From CAVQGZ01 sp964356295 (lineage in GTDB: Bacteria; Actinomycetota; Actinomycetes; Jiangellales; Jiangellaceae), in NCBI GenBank assembly GCA_964356295.1, contig CAYHHE010000026.1, positions 1 to 30,904 of the forward strand: a DNA stretch of 30,904 bases, read 5' to 3'. The notes beneath the pieces were generated by a model, which had not been told where the DNA came from, ran no database searches, and saw only the letters and a program-made list of their open reading frames with translations. Shown in pieces: positions 9,098 through 16,818 of this stretch. The position numbers and the translations under genes are program-made. The stretch's first letter is position 1, and each line of letters opens with the position of its first letter.

Positions 9098-11050
9098 CTA
9101 CCAGATGCTCACGCGACGATCCGGGCGCAGCCAGAGCCCGTCACCGTCACCGACGTCGAAGGCGTCGTAGAACTCCGCCACGTGGCGCACGGTCCCGTTG
9201 CAGCGGAACTCCGCCGGGCTGTGCGGGTCGACCGCCAGCAGCCGGATGGCCTCCTCGGGCCGCGACTTCTCCCGCCACACCTGCGCCCAGCCGAACATCA
9301 GCCGCTGCATGCCCGTCAGGCCGTCGATCACCGGCGGCTCCGCCCCGTCGAGGGAGATCCGGTACGCCTCGGCGGTGATCGCCAGACCACCGAGGTCACC
9401 GATGTTCTCCCCCACCGTGAGGGCACCGTTGACGTGGTGCCCGGGGGTGTCCGCCGGCTCATAGGCGTCGTACTGCGTGATCAGCTCAGCGGAGCGGGCG
9501 TCGAACTCGGCGCGATCAGCCTCGGTCCACCAGTTCTGGAGATTGCCCAGTCCGTCGTACTTCGACCCCTGGTCGTCGAACCCGTGACCGATCTCGTGAC
9601 CGATCACCGCCCCGATACCCCCGTAGTTCGCCGCGTCGTCGGCCTCGGCGTCGAAGAACGGGCGCTGCAGGATGGCCGCAGGGAACACGATCTCGTTCAT
9701 CCCCGGGTTGTAGTAGGCGTTGACCGTCTGCGGGGTCATGTGCCATTCCCCGCGGTCCACCGGAGAACCGATCTTGCCCAGCTCGCGGTCGGTCTCGAAC
9801 GCCACGGCCCGTGACACGTTGCCCAGCAGGTCTCCCGGGACGATCTCCAGGCTCGAGTAGTCACGCCAGGTGTCCGGGTACCCGATCTTCGGAGTGAACG
9901 CCGCCAGCTTCTCCAGCGCGCGCTCCCGGGTGCTCGGTGTCATCCACGCCAGGGTGGAGATGCGCCGCTGGTAGGCCGCGACCAGGTTGGCCACGAGTTC
10001 CTGCATCCGTGCCTTGGCGCCCGGCGGGAAGTGCTCGGCGACGTACAGCCGTCCGAGTGCCTCTCCCAGAGCGGACTCGACGAGGGAGACACCTCGCTTC
10101 CAGCGGTCCCTGATCTGCGGCACTCCGGTGAGCGTGCGCCCGTAGAAGTCGAAGTTCTCCGCGACGAAGGCCTCGCTCAGGTAGGGCGCGCAGGCGTGGA
10201 CCACCTTCCACCGCAGCCAGCAGCGCCACGTGTCGAGGTCGACGTCGGACAGCTCGGCACCCAGCGCGGTGAAGAAGCTGGGCTGGCGCACCACCACCTC
10301 GTCCAGCTCGTGGCCGGCGCCGCCGATGGCCTCCAGCCAGGCACTCCACGCCACCCCCGGCGCCAGGGTGTCCAGCTCGTCGCGGGGCACCAAGTTGTAC
10401 GTCGCGGTCGCGTCGCGGGTGGACACCCGGTCCCAGTGGGCGGTGGCCAGGCGGGTCTCGACCTCCATGACCCGGTGGGCGTCCTCGGGTCCGTCAACGC
10501 CCGCCAGGTCCAGCATCCGTCCCACGTGGACCACGTAGTCGGCACGGATCTGGGTGAACCGCTCGTCGCTGTAGTAGGACTCGTCCGGCAGGCCCAGCCC
10601 ACCCTGGTTGAGGTAGAGCAGGTACCGCGTGGAGTCCCCGCGATCGGTGTCGACGTAGCCGCCGAACAGCCCTGGTACCCCGCGGCGCTCCAGCCTGCCC
10701 ACGACGCGCACGAGATCGGTCTCGTCACCGATGTCGTCGACCTCGGCCAACACCTCATCCAGCGGCTCGACGCCGTCCTGCTCGATCCGATCAGTGTCCA
10801 TGTAGTCGCGGTAGAGGTCGGCGATCTTCTGCTCGTCCGTCCCCGACTCGTGCGCCAGAGCCAGCAGGCGCTCCACGATGGCCCGCAGGTGCTGCTCGGC
10901 CTCGTCACGCAGCCGGACGAACTCGCCGTAGCGGGCGCGGTCCGGGGGGATCTCCGCGTCGCGCAACCAGGCACCGTTCACGTGCCGGAACAGGTCGTCC
11001 TGCGGACGGACCGACGGATCGAGGTGGGAGAGGTCGATGCCGGACTTCAC
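9098..11050 (-). CDS. M13 family zinc metallopeptidase (neprilysin/PepO-like)
   Basis: This 650-aa endopeptidase is of the PepO/neprilysin type. The zinc site is HEIGH (His485, Glu486, His489) with the third ligand in GENIGDLGG (Glu548). The conserved NAYYNP block, which helps bind substrate backbone, precedes it, and the protein ends in the usual aromatic C-terminus (SIW). The N-terminal peptidase_M13_N region fills about residues 15-400. No signal peptide or transmembrane segment is seen, so a cytoplasmic oligopeptidase is likely. The start is GTG at 11050, giving the expected N-terminus ahead of the DLFRHVNG block common in the family. It is upstream of the PPTase with a 16-bp gap, so the two are probably co-transcribed, although no functional link is obvious. 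Confidence 0.95.
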   Translation of the reverse strand: MKSGIDLSHLDPSVRPQDDLFRHVNGAWLRDAEIPPDRARYGEFVRLRDEAEQHLRAIVERLLALAHESGTDEQKIADLYRDYMDTDRIEQDGVEPLDEVLAEVDDIGDETDLVRVVGRLERRGVPGLFGGYVDTDRGDSTRYLLYLNQGGLGLPDESYYSDERFTQIRADYVVHVGRMLDLAGVDGPEDAHRVMEVETRLATAHWDRVSTRDATATYNLVPRDELDTLAPGVAWSAWLEAIGGAGHELDEVVVRQPSFFTALGAELSDVDLDTWRCWLRWKVVHACAPYLSEAFVAENFDFYGRTLTGVPQIRDRWKRGVSLVESALGEALGRLYVAEHFPPGAKARMQELVANLVAAYQRRISTLAWMTPSTRERALEKLAAFTPKIGYPDTWRDYSSLEIVPGDLLGNVSRAVAFETDRELGKIGSPVDRGEWHMTPQTVNAYYNPGMNEIVFPAAILQRPFFDAEADDAANYGGIGAVIGHEIGHGFDDQGSKYDGLGNLQNWWTEADRAEFDARSAELITQYDAYEPADTPGHHVNGALTVGENIGDLGGLAITAEAYRISLDGAEPPVIDGLTGMQRLMFGWAQVWREKSRPEEAIRLLAVDPHSPAEFRCNGTVRHVAEFYDAFDVGDGDGLWLRPDRRVSIW

Positions 11051-11138
11051 GGGCCAACTGTCTCAGAGATCCGCCGGCACGCGACCGGCAGTCGGCCGTC
11101 TCCTCACGGAGCAGCCGTGCGCAGCACGACGACCGGGC

Positions 11139-11348
11139 ATGGGGCGTGGTGGACGCAGTAGCCGGCCACCGAGCCCAGGTGCATCCCCGGGAGNNNNNNN
11201 NNNNNNNNNNNNNNNNNNNNNNNNNNNNNNNNNNNNNNNNNNNNNNNNNNNNNNNNNNNNNNNNNNNNNNNNNNNNNNNNNNNNNNNNNNNNNATGGGGC
11301 GTGGTGGACGCAGTAGCCGGCCACCGAGCCCAGGTGCATCCCCGGGAG
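11139..11348. repeat. 55-bp direct repeat flanking the gap (contig-end overlap)
   Basis: Copies are 11139-11193 and 11294-11348, identical over 55 bp, abutting the N block on both sides. They sit in the C-terminal coding part of the USP gene. The length matches a common assembler k-mer, which points to an unjoined contig overlap rather than a biological repeat. Confidence 0.9.
11194..11293. other. 100-N scaffold gap, probably artefactual
   Basis: Exactly 100 undetermined bases. The 55 bases ending at 11193 are identical to the 55 bases beginning at 11294, so the two contigs simply overlap. Confidence 0.95.
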
Positions 11349-11554
11349 TTCCCCGCGCCCATGGCTGCCCACCACGAGCATGTCCGCGTTGGCCGCCCAT
11401 TTGCCGCGCCTGCTCCATCGCCCACGCAAGCGCCTGCTTGCTGTCTTCCGACCCGTCGATCCCGACCACGATCCGCCGCTTCGATCCGTTGGTCATCACG
11501 ACTCCTCCTGCCTCGATCCGTTGTGGTTAGTCGTCGGCGGCGCTGCTGCTGCTG

Positions 11555-11698
11555 ATGTGGCTGATCGCCGCGCCTATCACGCTGCTGTGGATCCGCAGCC
11601 TCTACGACCGCCGGTCGGGCATCGGCACCTGTTGGAGACCGCGCCTCGCCAGAGACGTGCATGACCACGTGGGGAATGGGGCATCCTTGTCTGCGTGA
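11555..11698 (+). CDS. possible 47-aa small membrane ORF before pflB (doubtful)
   Basis: An in-frame ATG at 11555 opens a 47-codon ORF beginning with a hydrophobic stretch (MWLIAAPITLLWI) followed by basic residues. It ends in TGA at 11696-11698, overlapping the pflB GTG by four bases. The hydrophobic reading extends upstream to a stop at 11528-11530, so it may be the remnant of a longer membrane protein. There is no clear ribosome site. I do not recognise a family, and it may be spurious. Confidence 0.15.
   Translation: MWLIAAPITLLWIRSLYDRRSGIGTCWRPRLARDVHDHVGNGASLSA
11665..11672. promoter_or_regulatory. CCACGTGG palindrome upstream of pflB
   Basis: A perfect 8-bp palindrome lies 22 bp before the pflB GTG. 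It could be an operator half-set for redox or anaerobic control, but no known regulator site is recognised and chance occurrence in GC-rich DNA is possible. Confidence 0.2.
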
Positions 11699-13965
11699 CT
11701 GACACCGCCGTTCCGCAGACCACGACCGACACCAGCGACCTCGACGCCTGGCGCGACTTCCGCGGCACCCAGTGGAGGATCACCGTCGACGTGCGCGACT
11801 TCATCCAGGGGAACTACGAGCCCTACACCGGCGACTCGGCGTTCCTCCGCGAGGCGACCGACCGCACCAAGGGCATCTGGGCGAAGCTCAGCGAGCTCAT
11901 GGTCATCGAGCGCGACAAGGGGATTCTCGACGTCGACGTGCACACCCCGGCGTCCATCACCAGCCACGCTCCGGGTTACATCGATCGGGACAACGAGATC
12001 ATCGTCGGGCTCCAGACCGACGCGCCGCTGAAGCGGGCGATCATGCCCAACGGCGGGTACCGGATGGTCGAGTCCGGTCTCAAGGCCTTCGGGTACGAGC
12101 CCGACCCGCAGGTTCGGGAGATCTTCACCAAGTACCGCAGGACCCACAACGACGGGGTCTTCGACGCCTACACCCCCGAGATCATGGCTGCCCGCAAGTC
12201 GGGGATCGTCACCGGACTGCCCGACGCCTACGGCCGCGGCCGCATCATCGGCGACTACCGCAGGGTCGCGCTGTACGGCGTGAACCGTCTGCTCGAGCGC
12301 AAGAAGCAGGAGAAGGACGCCCTGGCGGTCCTGCACTCCACCGACGACGTGATCCGCGACCGCGAAGAGCTCTCGGAGCAGATCCGTGCCATGGGCGAGC
12401 TGGTCGAGATGGCCGCGACCTACGGCTTCGACGTCACCCGCCCGGCCGCCACCGCCCAGGAGGCCGTGCAGTGGACATACCTGGCCTACCTGGCTGCGGT
12501 CAAGGAGCAGAACGGTGCGGCCATGTCGCTGGGCCGGGTGTCGACGTTCCTCGACGTCTACCTCCAGCGTGACATGGCCGAGGGCCGGATCACCGAGCAG
12601 CAGGCGCAGGAGATGATCGACGACTTCGTCATCAAGCTGCGCATCGTCCGATTCCTGCGCACCCCGGAGTACGACGAGTTGTTCTCCGGTGACCCGACCT
12701 GGGTGACCGAGGCCATCGGGGGCATGGGTGAGGACGGGCGTCCGCTGGTCACCCGCACGTCCTTCCGCTTCTTGCAGACCCTGTACAACCTCGGTCCCGC
12801 CCCCGAGCCGAACCTCACGGTCTTCTGGTCCCCGTCTCTGCCTGAGGGCTTCAAGGCGTTCGCCGCGCAGGTGTCCATCGATACCTCGTCCATCCAGTAC
12901 GAGAACGACGAGCTCATGCGTCCCCGCTTCGGTGACGACACCGCCATCGCCTGCTGTGTCTCCGCGATGCCGGTGGGCAAGCAGATGCAGTTCTTCGGCG
13001 CCCGGGTCAACCTGGCCAAGGCCCTGCTGTACGCGCTCAACGGCGGCCGCGACGAGATCTCCGGCGAGCAGGTCGCCGAGGTCGGTGACCCGGTCACCGG
13101 TGATGTCCTGGACTTCGACGAGGTGGTCCGCAAGTACGACGACGTCCTGGAGTGGCTGGCGCGGACATACGTCAACGCGCTCAACGTCATCCACTACATG
13201 CACGACAAGTACGCCTACGAGCGCATCGAGATGGCGCTGCACGACTACGCGCCGGCTCGCACCCTGGCCTGCGGCATCGCCGGACTGTCCGTCGTGGCCG
13301 ACAGCCTGTCCGCGATCAAGTACGCCACCGTCAGGCCGATCCGGGACGAGACCGGGCTGATCGTCGACTTCGAGACCGAGGGCGACTTCCCCTGCTTCGG
13401 CAACAACGACGACGACGTCGACCAGATCGCGGTCCGCATCGTCGAGACCTTCATGGACAAGATCCGCAAGCACCCGGCCTACCGCCACGCCGTGCACACC
13501 CAGTCGGTGCTGACCATCACCAGCAACGTCGTGTACGGCAAGAAGACCGGCAACACCCCGGACGGCCGCCGCAAGGGGGAGCCTTTCGCCCCGGGTGCCA
13601 ACCCGATGCACGGCCGGGACAAGAAGGGCCTGGTCGCCGCGGCGCTGTCGGTGGCGAAGCTGCCCTACGAGGACTCCGAGGACGGCATCTCGCTGACCGC
13701 GTCGCTGATGCCGAGCGTGCTGGGCAAGACCACCGACGAGAAGACCGCCACGATGGTCGGGATCCTGGACGGCTACATGTCGGCCGAGGGCTTCCACATG
13801 AACGTCAACGTGCTCAACCGCGACACGCTGCTCGACGCGATGGAGCACCCGGAGAGCTACCCGCAGCTGACCATCCGGGTGTCCGGGTACGCGGTGAACT
13901 TCGTCCGGCTCACCAAGGAGCAGCAGAAGGACGTCATCAACCGCACCTTCCACATGAACCTGTGA
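11695..13965 (+). CDS. pflB: pyruvate formate-lyase (formate C-acetyltransferase)
   Basis: A glycyl-radical enzyme that splits pyruvate with CoA into acetyl-CoA and formate without oxygen. The 756-aa length matches the family norm of about 760. The adjacent catalytic cysteines are Cys420-Cys421 (IACCVS). The glycyl-radical loop near the C-terminus is RVSGYAV with the radical Gly at about 731. The NTPDGRRKGEPFAPGANP block typical of true PFL is present, which argues against the diol dehydratase and choline lyase relatives. The GTG start at 11695 gives the expected N-terminus; the ribosome site is weak. The cognate activase is encoded at 14852-15697, but an LPXTG gene lies between them. An oxygen-sensitive PFL implies fermentative or microaerobic capacity in this organism. 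Confidence 0.96.
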   Translation: MTDTAVPQTTTDTSDLDAWRDFRGTQWRITVDVRDFIQGNYEPYTGDSAFLREATDRTKGIWAKLSELMVIERDKGILDVDVHTPASITSHAPGYIDRDNEIIVGLQTDAPLKRAIMPNGGYRMVESGLKAFGYEPDPQVREIFTKYRRTHNDGVFDAYTPEIMAARKSGIVTGLPDAYGRGRIIGDYRRVALYGVNRLLERKKQEKDALAVLHSTDDVIRDREELSEQIRAMGELVEMAATYGFDVTRPAATAQEAVQWTYLAYLAAVKEQNGAAMSLGRVSTFLDVYLQRDMAEGRITEQQAQEMIDDFVIKLRIVRFLRTPEYDELFSGDPTWVTEAIGGMGEDGRPLVTRTSFRFLQTLYNLGPAPEPNLTVFWSPSLPEGFKAFAAQVSIDTSSIQYENDELMRPRFGDDTAIACCVSAMPVGKQMQFFGARVNLAKALLYALNGGRDEISGEQVAEVGDPVTGDVLDFDEVVRKYDDVLEWLARTYVNALNVIHYMHDKYAYERIEMALHDYAPARTLACGIAGLSVVADSLSAIKYATVRPIRDETGLIVDFETEGDFPCFGNNDDDVDQIAVRIVETFMDKIRKHPAYRHAVHTQSVLTITSNVVYGKKTGNTPDGRRKGEPFAPGANPMHGRDKKGLVAAALSVAKLPYEDSEDGISLTASLMPSVLGKTTDEKTATMVGILDGYMSAEGFHMNVNVLNRDTLLDAMEHPESYPQLTIRVSGYAVNFVRLTKEQQKDVINRTFHMNL

Positions 13966-14005
13966 CCCCTCCCCCGCCCTCCGCCCCGATGAGCATCCGG
14001 GTCAC

Positions 14006-14030
14006 CTCTTCGTAACTTTCGTCCGAAGAG
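14006..14030 (+). terminator. stem-loop after pflB
   Basis: A 7-bp stem (CTCTTCG at 14006-14012, CGAAGAG at 14024-14030) with an 11-nt loop lies about 40 bp after the pflB stop. There is no T-tract, so it could be a weak terminator or an operator for the LPXTG gene starting at 14099. Confidence 0.4.
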
Positions 14031-14098
14031 ATGATGGATCGGGCGCCCCTCGGTGCTACTTTCCATATGTCTAGCACTACGAGTGAGCCGAGGAACGC

Positions 14099-14788
14099 AT
14101 GCGTACAGCCCTTCGTCGCACCGGCACAGTGGCGGGCGCCGCCGCCCTGCTGACTCTGGGAGCAGCATCCGCTGCCCTCGCGCAGCAGAAGGAGCCCGCG
14201 TACCCGCCCGACTTCCCCACGGCAGCGTCCGGCGTCTGCGTGGGTGACATCCCGTACTTCCAGTACCAGGCCGACTTCGGCGAGAACGGGCAGTTCGTCG
14301 GCAACCCCATGACCATCACGTTCAAGAACCCGAGCGGGGACCCCGTCGTCATCAACACGACGGTACCGGCGCCGGGCCAGAGCGCCCAGGTGCTGTGGCC
14401 GGGCGCGAGCGAGTCCCCGCAGGACTGGCCGGGCTGGGTGAACACCGGCACGGAGCAGAACCCGGTGTGGGAGGAGTCGACCACCGACGAGGGAGCCTTC
14501 ACCCGCGCACCCGGTGGCGTGACCGTGGAGTTCGCGACCAACCCGTCGATTTCCACCACCGTGACCTACCCGCCGGCATCCGCCATCTGCGCGAACCCGG
14601 AGAACCCGCCGACCACCACCACGACATCAGGGAAGCCGACGACCACGGCCGCCGGCCCGACGACGGCGAGCCTGCCCCGGACCGGTGCGCAGACGGCTGC
14701 CATCGCCCTGGTCGCCGGGGGTCTGGTCGCCGGCGGCACCGCGCTGGTCGTGTCGTCTGGCCGCAAGTCAGCCCACAGCGAGGTCTGA
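14099..14788 (+). CDS. secreted LPXTG-anchored surface protein, unknown function
   Basis: A 229-aa precursor with an N-terminal signal peptide: Arg residues, a hydrophobic core, and an ALA-QQ cleavage site after about residue 28. The extracellular domain of about 130 residues is rich in Pro, Thr and acidic residues and has two widely spaced Cys. A Thr/Pro stalk follows (about 168-190). The sorting signal is LPRTG at 192-196, then a hydrophobic helix and a basic tail ending RKSAHSEV. Sortase would link it to peptidoglycan. The ATG at 14099 has GAGGA about 5 nt upstream. It stands between pflB and pflA but has no metabolic motif and is followed by a strong hairpin, so it is probably its own transcript. 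No domain family was recognised for the ectodomain. Confidence 0.9.
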   Translation: MRTALRRTGTVAGAAALLTLGAASAALAQQKEPAYPPDFPTAASGVCVGDIPYFQYQADFGENGQFVGNPMTITFKNPSGDPVVINTTVPAPGQSAQVLWPGASESPQDWPGWVNTGTEQNPVWEESTTDEGAFTRAPGGVTVEFATNPSISTTVTYPPASAICANPENPPTTTTTSGKPTTTAAGPTTASLPRTGAQTAAIALVAGGLVAGGTALVVSSGRKSAHSEV

Positions 14789-14812
14789 GCGCACCCGCCG
14801 AACAACGCCGCA

Positions 14813-14846
14813 GTCGGAGCCCTTCCCGTTCGGGTTGGGCTCCGAC
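14813..14846 (+). terminator. strong hairpin terminator after the LPXTG gene
   Basis: A perfect 10-bp stem (GTCGGAGCCC at 14813-14822 with GGGCTCCGAC at 14837-14846) encloses a 14-nt loop that itself holds CCCG/CGGG. It sits 24 bp after the LPXTG stop and 5 bp before the longest pflA start. The following bases (TCGTTG) are only mildly T-rich. Confidence 0.75.
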
Positions 14847-14851
14847 TCGTT

Positions 14852-15697
14852 GTGAGCGACGATAGACCCGTGACCACCGAGCCTCCCGCGCCCGTCGAGC
14901 TCGACGCACGCATCCACCAACCTGCCTCGTTCCTCGACCACGAGGACGAGCCGCAGGCCGATGGCACGGTCAAGGGGTACATCCACTCGACGGAGACGGT
15001 CGGCTCGGTCAACGGTCCAGGCGTGCGGTACACCGTCTACCTGTCCGGCTGCCCGCTGCGATGCCTCTACTGCCACAACCCCGACACGTGGAACATGCGT
15101 CTGGGTGAGCACGTGGACGTGGAGACCGTCCTCGCCGACATCGGCAAGTACGCCCGGTTCATCTCCATCTCCGGTGGTGGGCTGACGGTCTCCGGCGGCG
15201 AACCTCTGCTCCAGCCCCGCTTCGTCACCGAGTTGTTCCGTGGGGTCAAGGAACGGTTCGGGATGCACACCGCACTGGACACCGCCGGGTCCCTGGGCGA
15301 GCGTGCACCGGACGAGTTGCTCGACCTCACCAACCTCGTGCTGCTGGACATCAAGTCGGGCAAGCCTGAGACCTACCGCCGGCTCACGTCGTGGGAGCTG
15401 CAGCCGACACTGGACTTCGCTCGACGGCTCTCCGACCGGGGCACACGCATGTGGGTGCGCTACGTCCTCGTGCCCGGCCTGACCGACGAGCCGGACAACG
15501 TCGCCGCTGTCGCGGACTTCGTTGCCACGCTGCGCAGCGTGGACCGGGTGGAGATCAGCCCGTACCACGACTTCGGGGAGCAGAAGTACGAGGCGCTGGG
15601 CTGGACCTACCCGCTGCACGGGGTGGAGCCCCCGTCGAAGGAGCAGGTACGTGCCGCCGGGGACATCTTCGGTGAGCGCGGCCTGCTGGTGATGTAG
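14852..15697 (+). CDS. pflA: pyruvate formate-lyase activating enzyme (radical SAM)
   Basis: A radical SAM protein that installs the glycyl radical on PflB. It has the 4Fe-4S triad CxxxCxxC (SGCPLRCLYC; Cys67, 71, 74 from the longest start), the SAM-contact motif SGGEPLLQ, and a C-terminal active-site region with PYHDFGEQKYEALG typical of PflA. The length of 281 aa is slightly above the usual ~245 because of an N-terminal extension of about 40 residues. Two GTG starts are possible, 14852 and 14870; neither has a clear ribosome site. It is separated from pflB by the LPXTG gene and its hairpin, so it probably has its own promoter or depends on read-through. Confidence 0.95.
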   Translation: MSDDRPVTTEPPAPVELDARIHQPASFLDHEDEPQADGTVKGYIHSTETVGSVNGPGVRYTVYLSGCPLRCLYCHNPDTWNMRLGEHVDVETVLADIGKYARFISISGGGLTVSGGEPLLQPRFVTELFRGVKERFGMHTALDTAGSLGERAPDELLDLTNLVLLDIKSGKPETYRRLTSWELQPTLDFARRLSDRGTRMWVRYVLVPGLTDEPDNVAAVADFVATLRSVDRVEISPYHDFGEQKYEALGWTYPLHGVEPPSKEQVRAAGDIFGERGLLVM

Positions 15698-15714
15698 CAG
15701 CGGGCCTGCCGCGC

Positions 15715-16287
15715 TCACCTCCTGGCGTTGTAGATCACGCCACCCGACCGGGCGTACTCCTGCAGGACCGCGACCGCCTCCGGCCGGAGCACGTCGCGCT
15801 CGACACCGATGCCGCGGCACTCCAGCTGGTCCACCCAGTCGGCGGTCTTCGGCCCCTCGTCGAACCCGATGGCCCGCGCATCGGCATCACGTCCGCCGCA
15901 GACCAGGCCGCTCACCCCCGACCACACGATCGCGCCCAGGCACATGGCGCAGGGTTCGACGCTGGACACGAGGTCGTGCTCGCGCCCGCCCGCACCGAGG
16001 TCGTACTCGCCCACTGCCCGTTCGGCGAGCTCGATGGCGACCATCTCCGCGTGGGCGGTGCAGTTGCCCAGCGGCATCACCAGATTGACCCCCGCGGACA
16101 CGACACGGCCGCTGGAGTGCTCGACGACCGCCGCAGCGAACGGCCCGCCTGTTCCCTCCCGGACATTGGCGCGAGCCAGGCCGATGACGAACCGCATCTG
16201 CTCCGGGCGGGTGGGCAGCAGACTCTCCTCGTCCAGACGACGGTCCAGCCACCCCGGCACGACGATCTCGACCCGACGCCTCCCCAT
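15715..16287 (-). CDS. nucleoside/guanine deaminase family protein (CDA fold)
   Basis: A 190-aa zinc deaminase of the cytidine/guanine/tRNA-adenosine deaminase fold. The zinc motifs are HAE (His79, proton-shuttling Glu81) and PCAMC (Cys113, Cys116). The spacing and length fit bacterial nucleoside deaminases including guanine deaminase-like members. The N-terminal extension of about 45 residues and C-terminal LQEYARSGGVIYNARR differ from TadA, so tRNA editing is less likely, but the substrate base is not decided by sequence alone. ATG at 16287 lies 5 bp after the GNAT stop, implying co-transcription. It is convergent with pflA across a 17-bp gap. Confidence 0.88.
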   Translation of the reverse strand: MGRRRVEIVVPGWLDRRLDEESLLPTRPEQMRFVIGLARANVREGTGGPFAAAVVEHSSGRVVSAGVNLVMPLGNCTAHAEMVAIELAERAVGEYDLGAGGREHDLVSSVEPCAMCLGAIVWSGVSGLVCGGRDADARAIGFDEGPKTADWVDQLECRGIGVERDVLRPEAVAVLQEYARSGGVIYNARR

Positions 16288-16292
16288 GTGAC

Positions 16293-16796
16293 TCAGCCTG
16301 GCACAGCGCGTCCGTAGACCCACAGGTGCACACCGGTCCGCGGGTACCAGTCGCGCTCGGGAATCCGGACGAACCCCATTCGCTCGTACATCCGGTGAGC
16401 GGCTGTCATCCTCGGCGTCGTGGACATGACCAGGGCCGATGACCCGGACCGGAGCGCTCGATCCAGGCACGCCCGGACGAGGAGACGGCCCACCCCCCGC
16501 CGCCGGGACGCAGGATCGACCGCGAGCATGCGGAACTCGCTCTCGCCCGGACGGGAGATCTCCGCCCACGGTGTCCCGGCGAGGCAGAACGTGACCGTCC
16601 CGACGACCACGCCGTTCGCGCCCCGGACGACCAGCAGGTCCGCGTCCAGCCACCGGCCACGCACGTCGGCCAGCTCGGCGACGTAGGGGTTGTCCGGGGC
16701 TATCAGACCGCCACCGACGTATGAGTCGATCACCAGACTGGCGACCCGAGGCAACTCCTCCTCGGCCGGCCGATGCACCCGCAGGTCCGCGACCAC
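16293..16796 (-). CDS. GNAT-family N-acetyltransferase
   Basis: A 167-aa single-domain acetyltransferase. The acetyl-CoA pyrophosphate loop is RRRGVGRLL in the motif A region (about 96-104), preceded by the LAVDP strand, and a C-terminal AAHRMYERMGFVR motif B helix is present. The substrate cannot be deduced. The GTG start at 16796 has no ribosome site but has TAGGCT six bases upstream, so it is probably read from a leaderless mRNA. It is followed after 5 bp by the deaminase and preceded by the zinc-ribbon membrane protein gene (22-bp gap). Confidence 0.9.
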   Translation of the reverse strand: MVADLRVHRPAEEELPRVASLVIDSYVGGGLIAPDNPYVAELADVRGRWLDADLLVVRGANGVVVGTVTFCLAGTPWAEISRPGESEFRMLAVDPASRRRGVGRLLVRACLDRALRSGSSALVMSTTPRMTAAHRMYERMGFVRIPERDWYPRTGVHLWVYGRAVPG

Positions 16797-16802
16797 CGTC
16801 GG

Positions 16803-16808
16803 AGCCTA
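16803..16808 (-). promoter_or_regulatory. leaderless -10 (TAGGCT) for the GNAT gene
   Basis: TAGGCT followed by CCGACG and the GTG start. The hexamer-to-start distance of 6 nt puts transcription initiation at or next to the start codon. No good -35 is seen. Confidence 0.5.
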
Positions 16809-16818
16809 CGAGACGTGC

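Larger units (their letters stand above)
11104..11496 (-). pseudogene. universal stress protein (UspA family), internally deleted and gap-disrupted
   Basis: The start is clear: ATG at 11496 with an AGGAGGAG ribosome site. It encodes a normal UspA N-terminus (RRIVVGIDGSEDS...) for about 32 residues, down to base ~11401. The reading then shifts frame straight into the UspA C-terminal block, with the ATP-binding GSHGRGE motif and LGSVAGYCVHHAPCPVVVLR, ending at the stop at 11104. A usual USP domain has about 140 residues, so some 65-70 middle residues are missing and the frame changes at ~11395-11401. Separately, a 100-N gap and a 55-bp duplicate interrupt the C-terminal part. Removing that 155 bp restores one continuous C-terminal frame. 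The internal deletion is independent of the gap and could be a true decay event or another assembly error. Confidence 0.75.

Noticed and set aside
8444..9814. 456-aa plus-strand frame over the PPTase and M13 3' end
   Set aside because: Opposite two genes with full catalytic motifs; no recognisable domain.
11139..11348. The 55-bp repeat as an attachment site or insertion footprint
   Set aside because: It abuts an N block exactly on both sides and lies in one coding gene; contig overlap explains it fully.
14863..14868. TAGACC as a leaderless -10 for pflA
   Set aside because: Only one base separates it from the GTG at 14870, too close for the transcription start to precede that codon.
15715..16653. 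A GNAT-deaminase fusion suggested by the long minus frame
   Set aside because: The GNAT gene is in another frame with its own stop at 16293; the deaminase starts at ATG 16287 with family-typical length.
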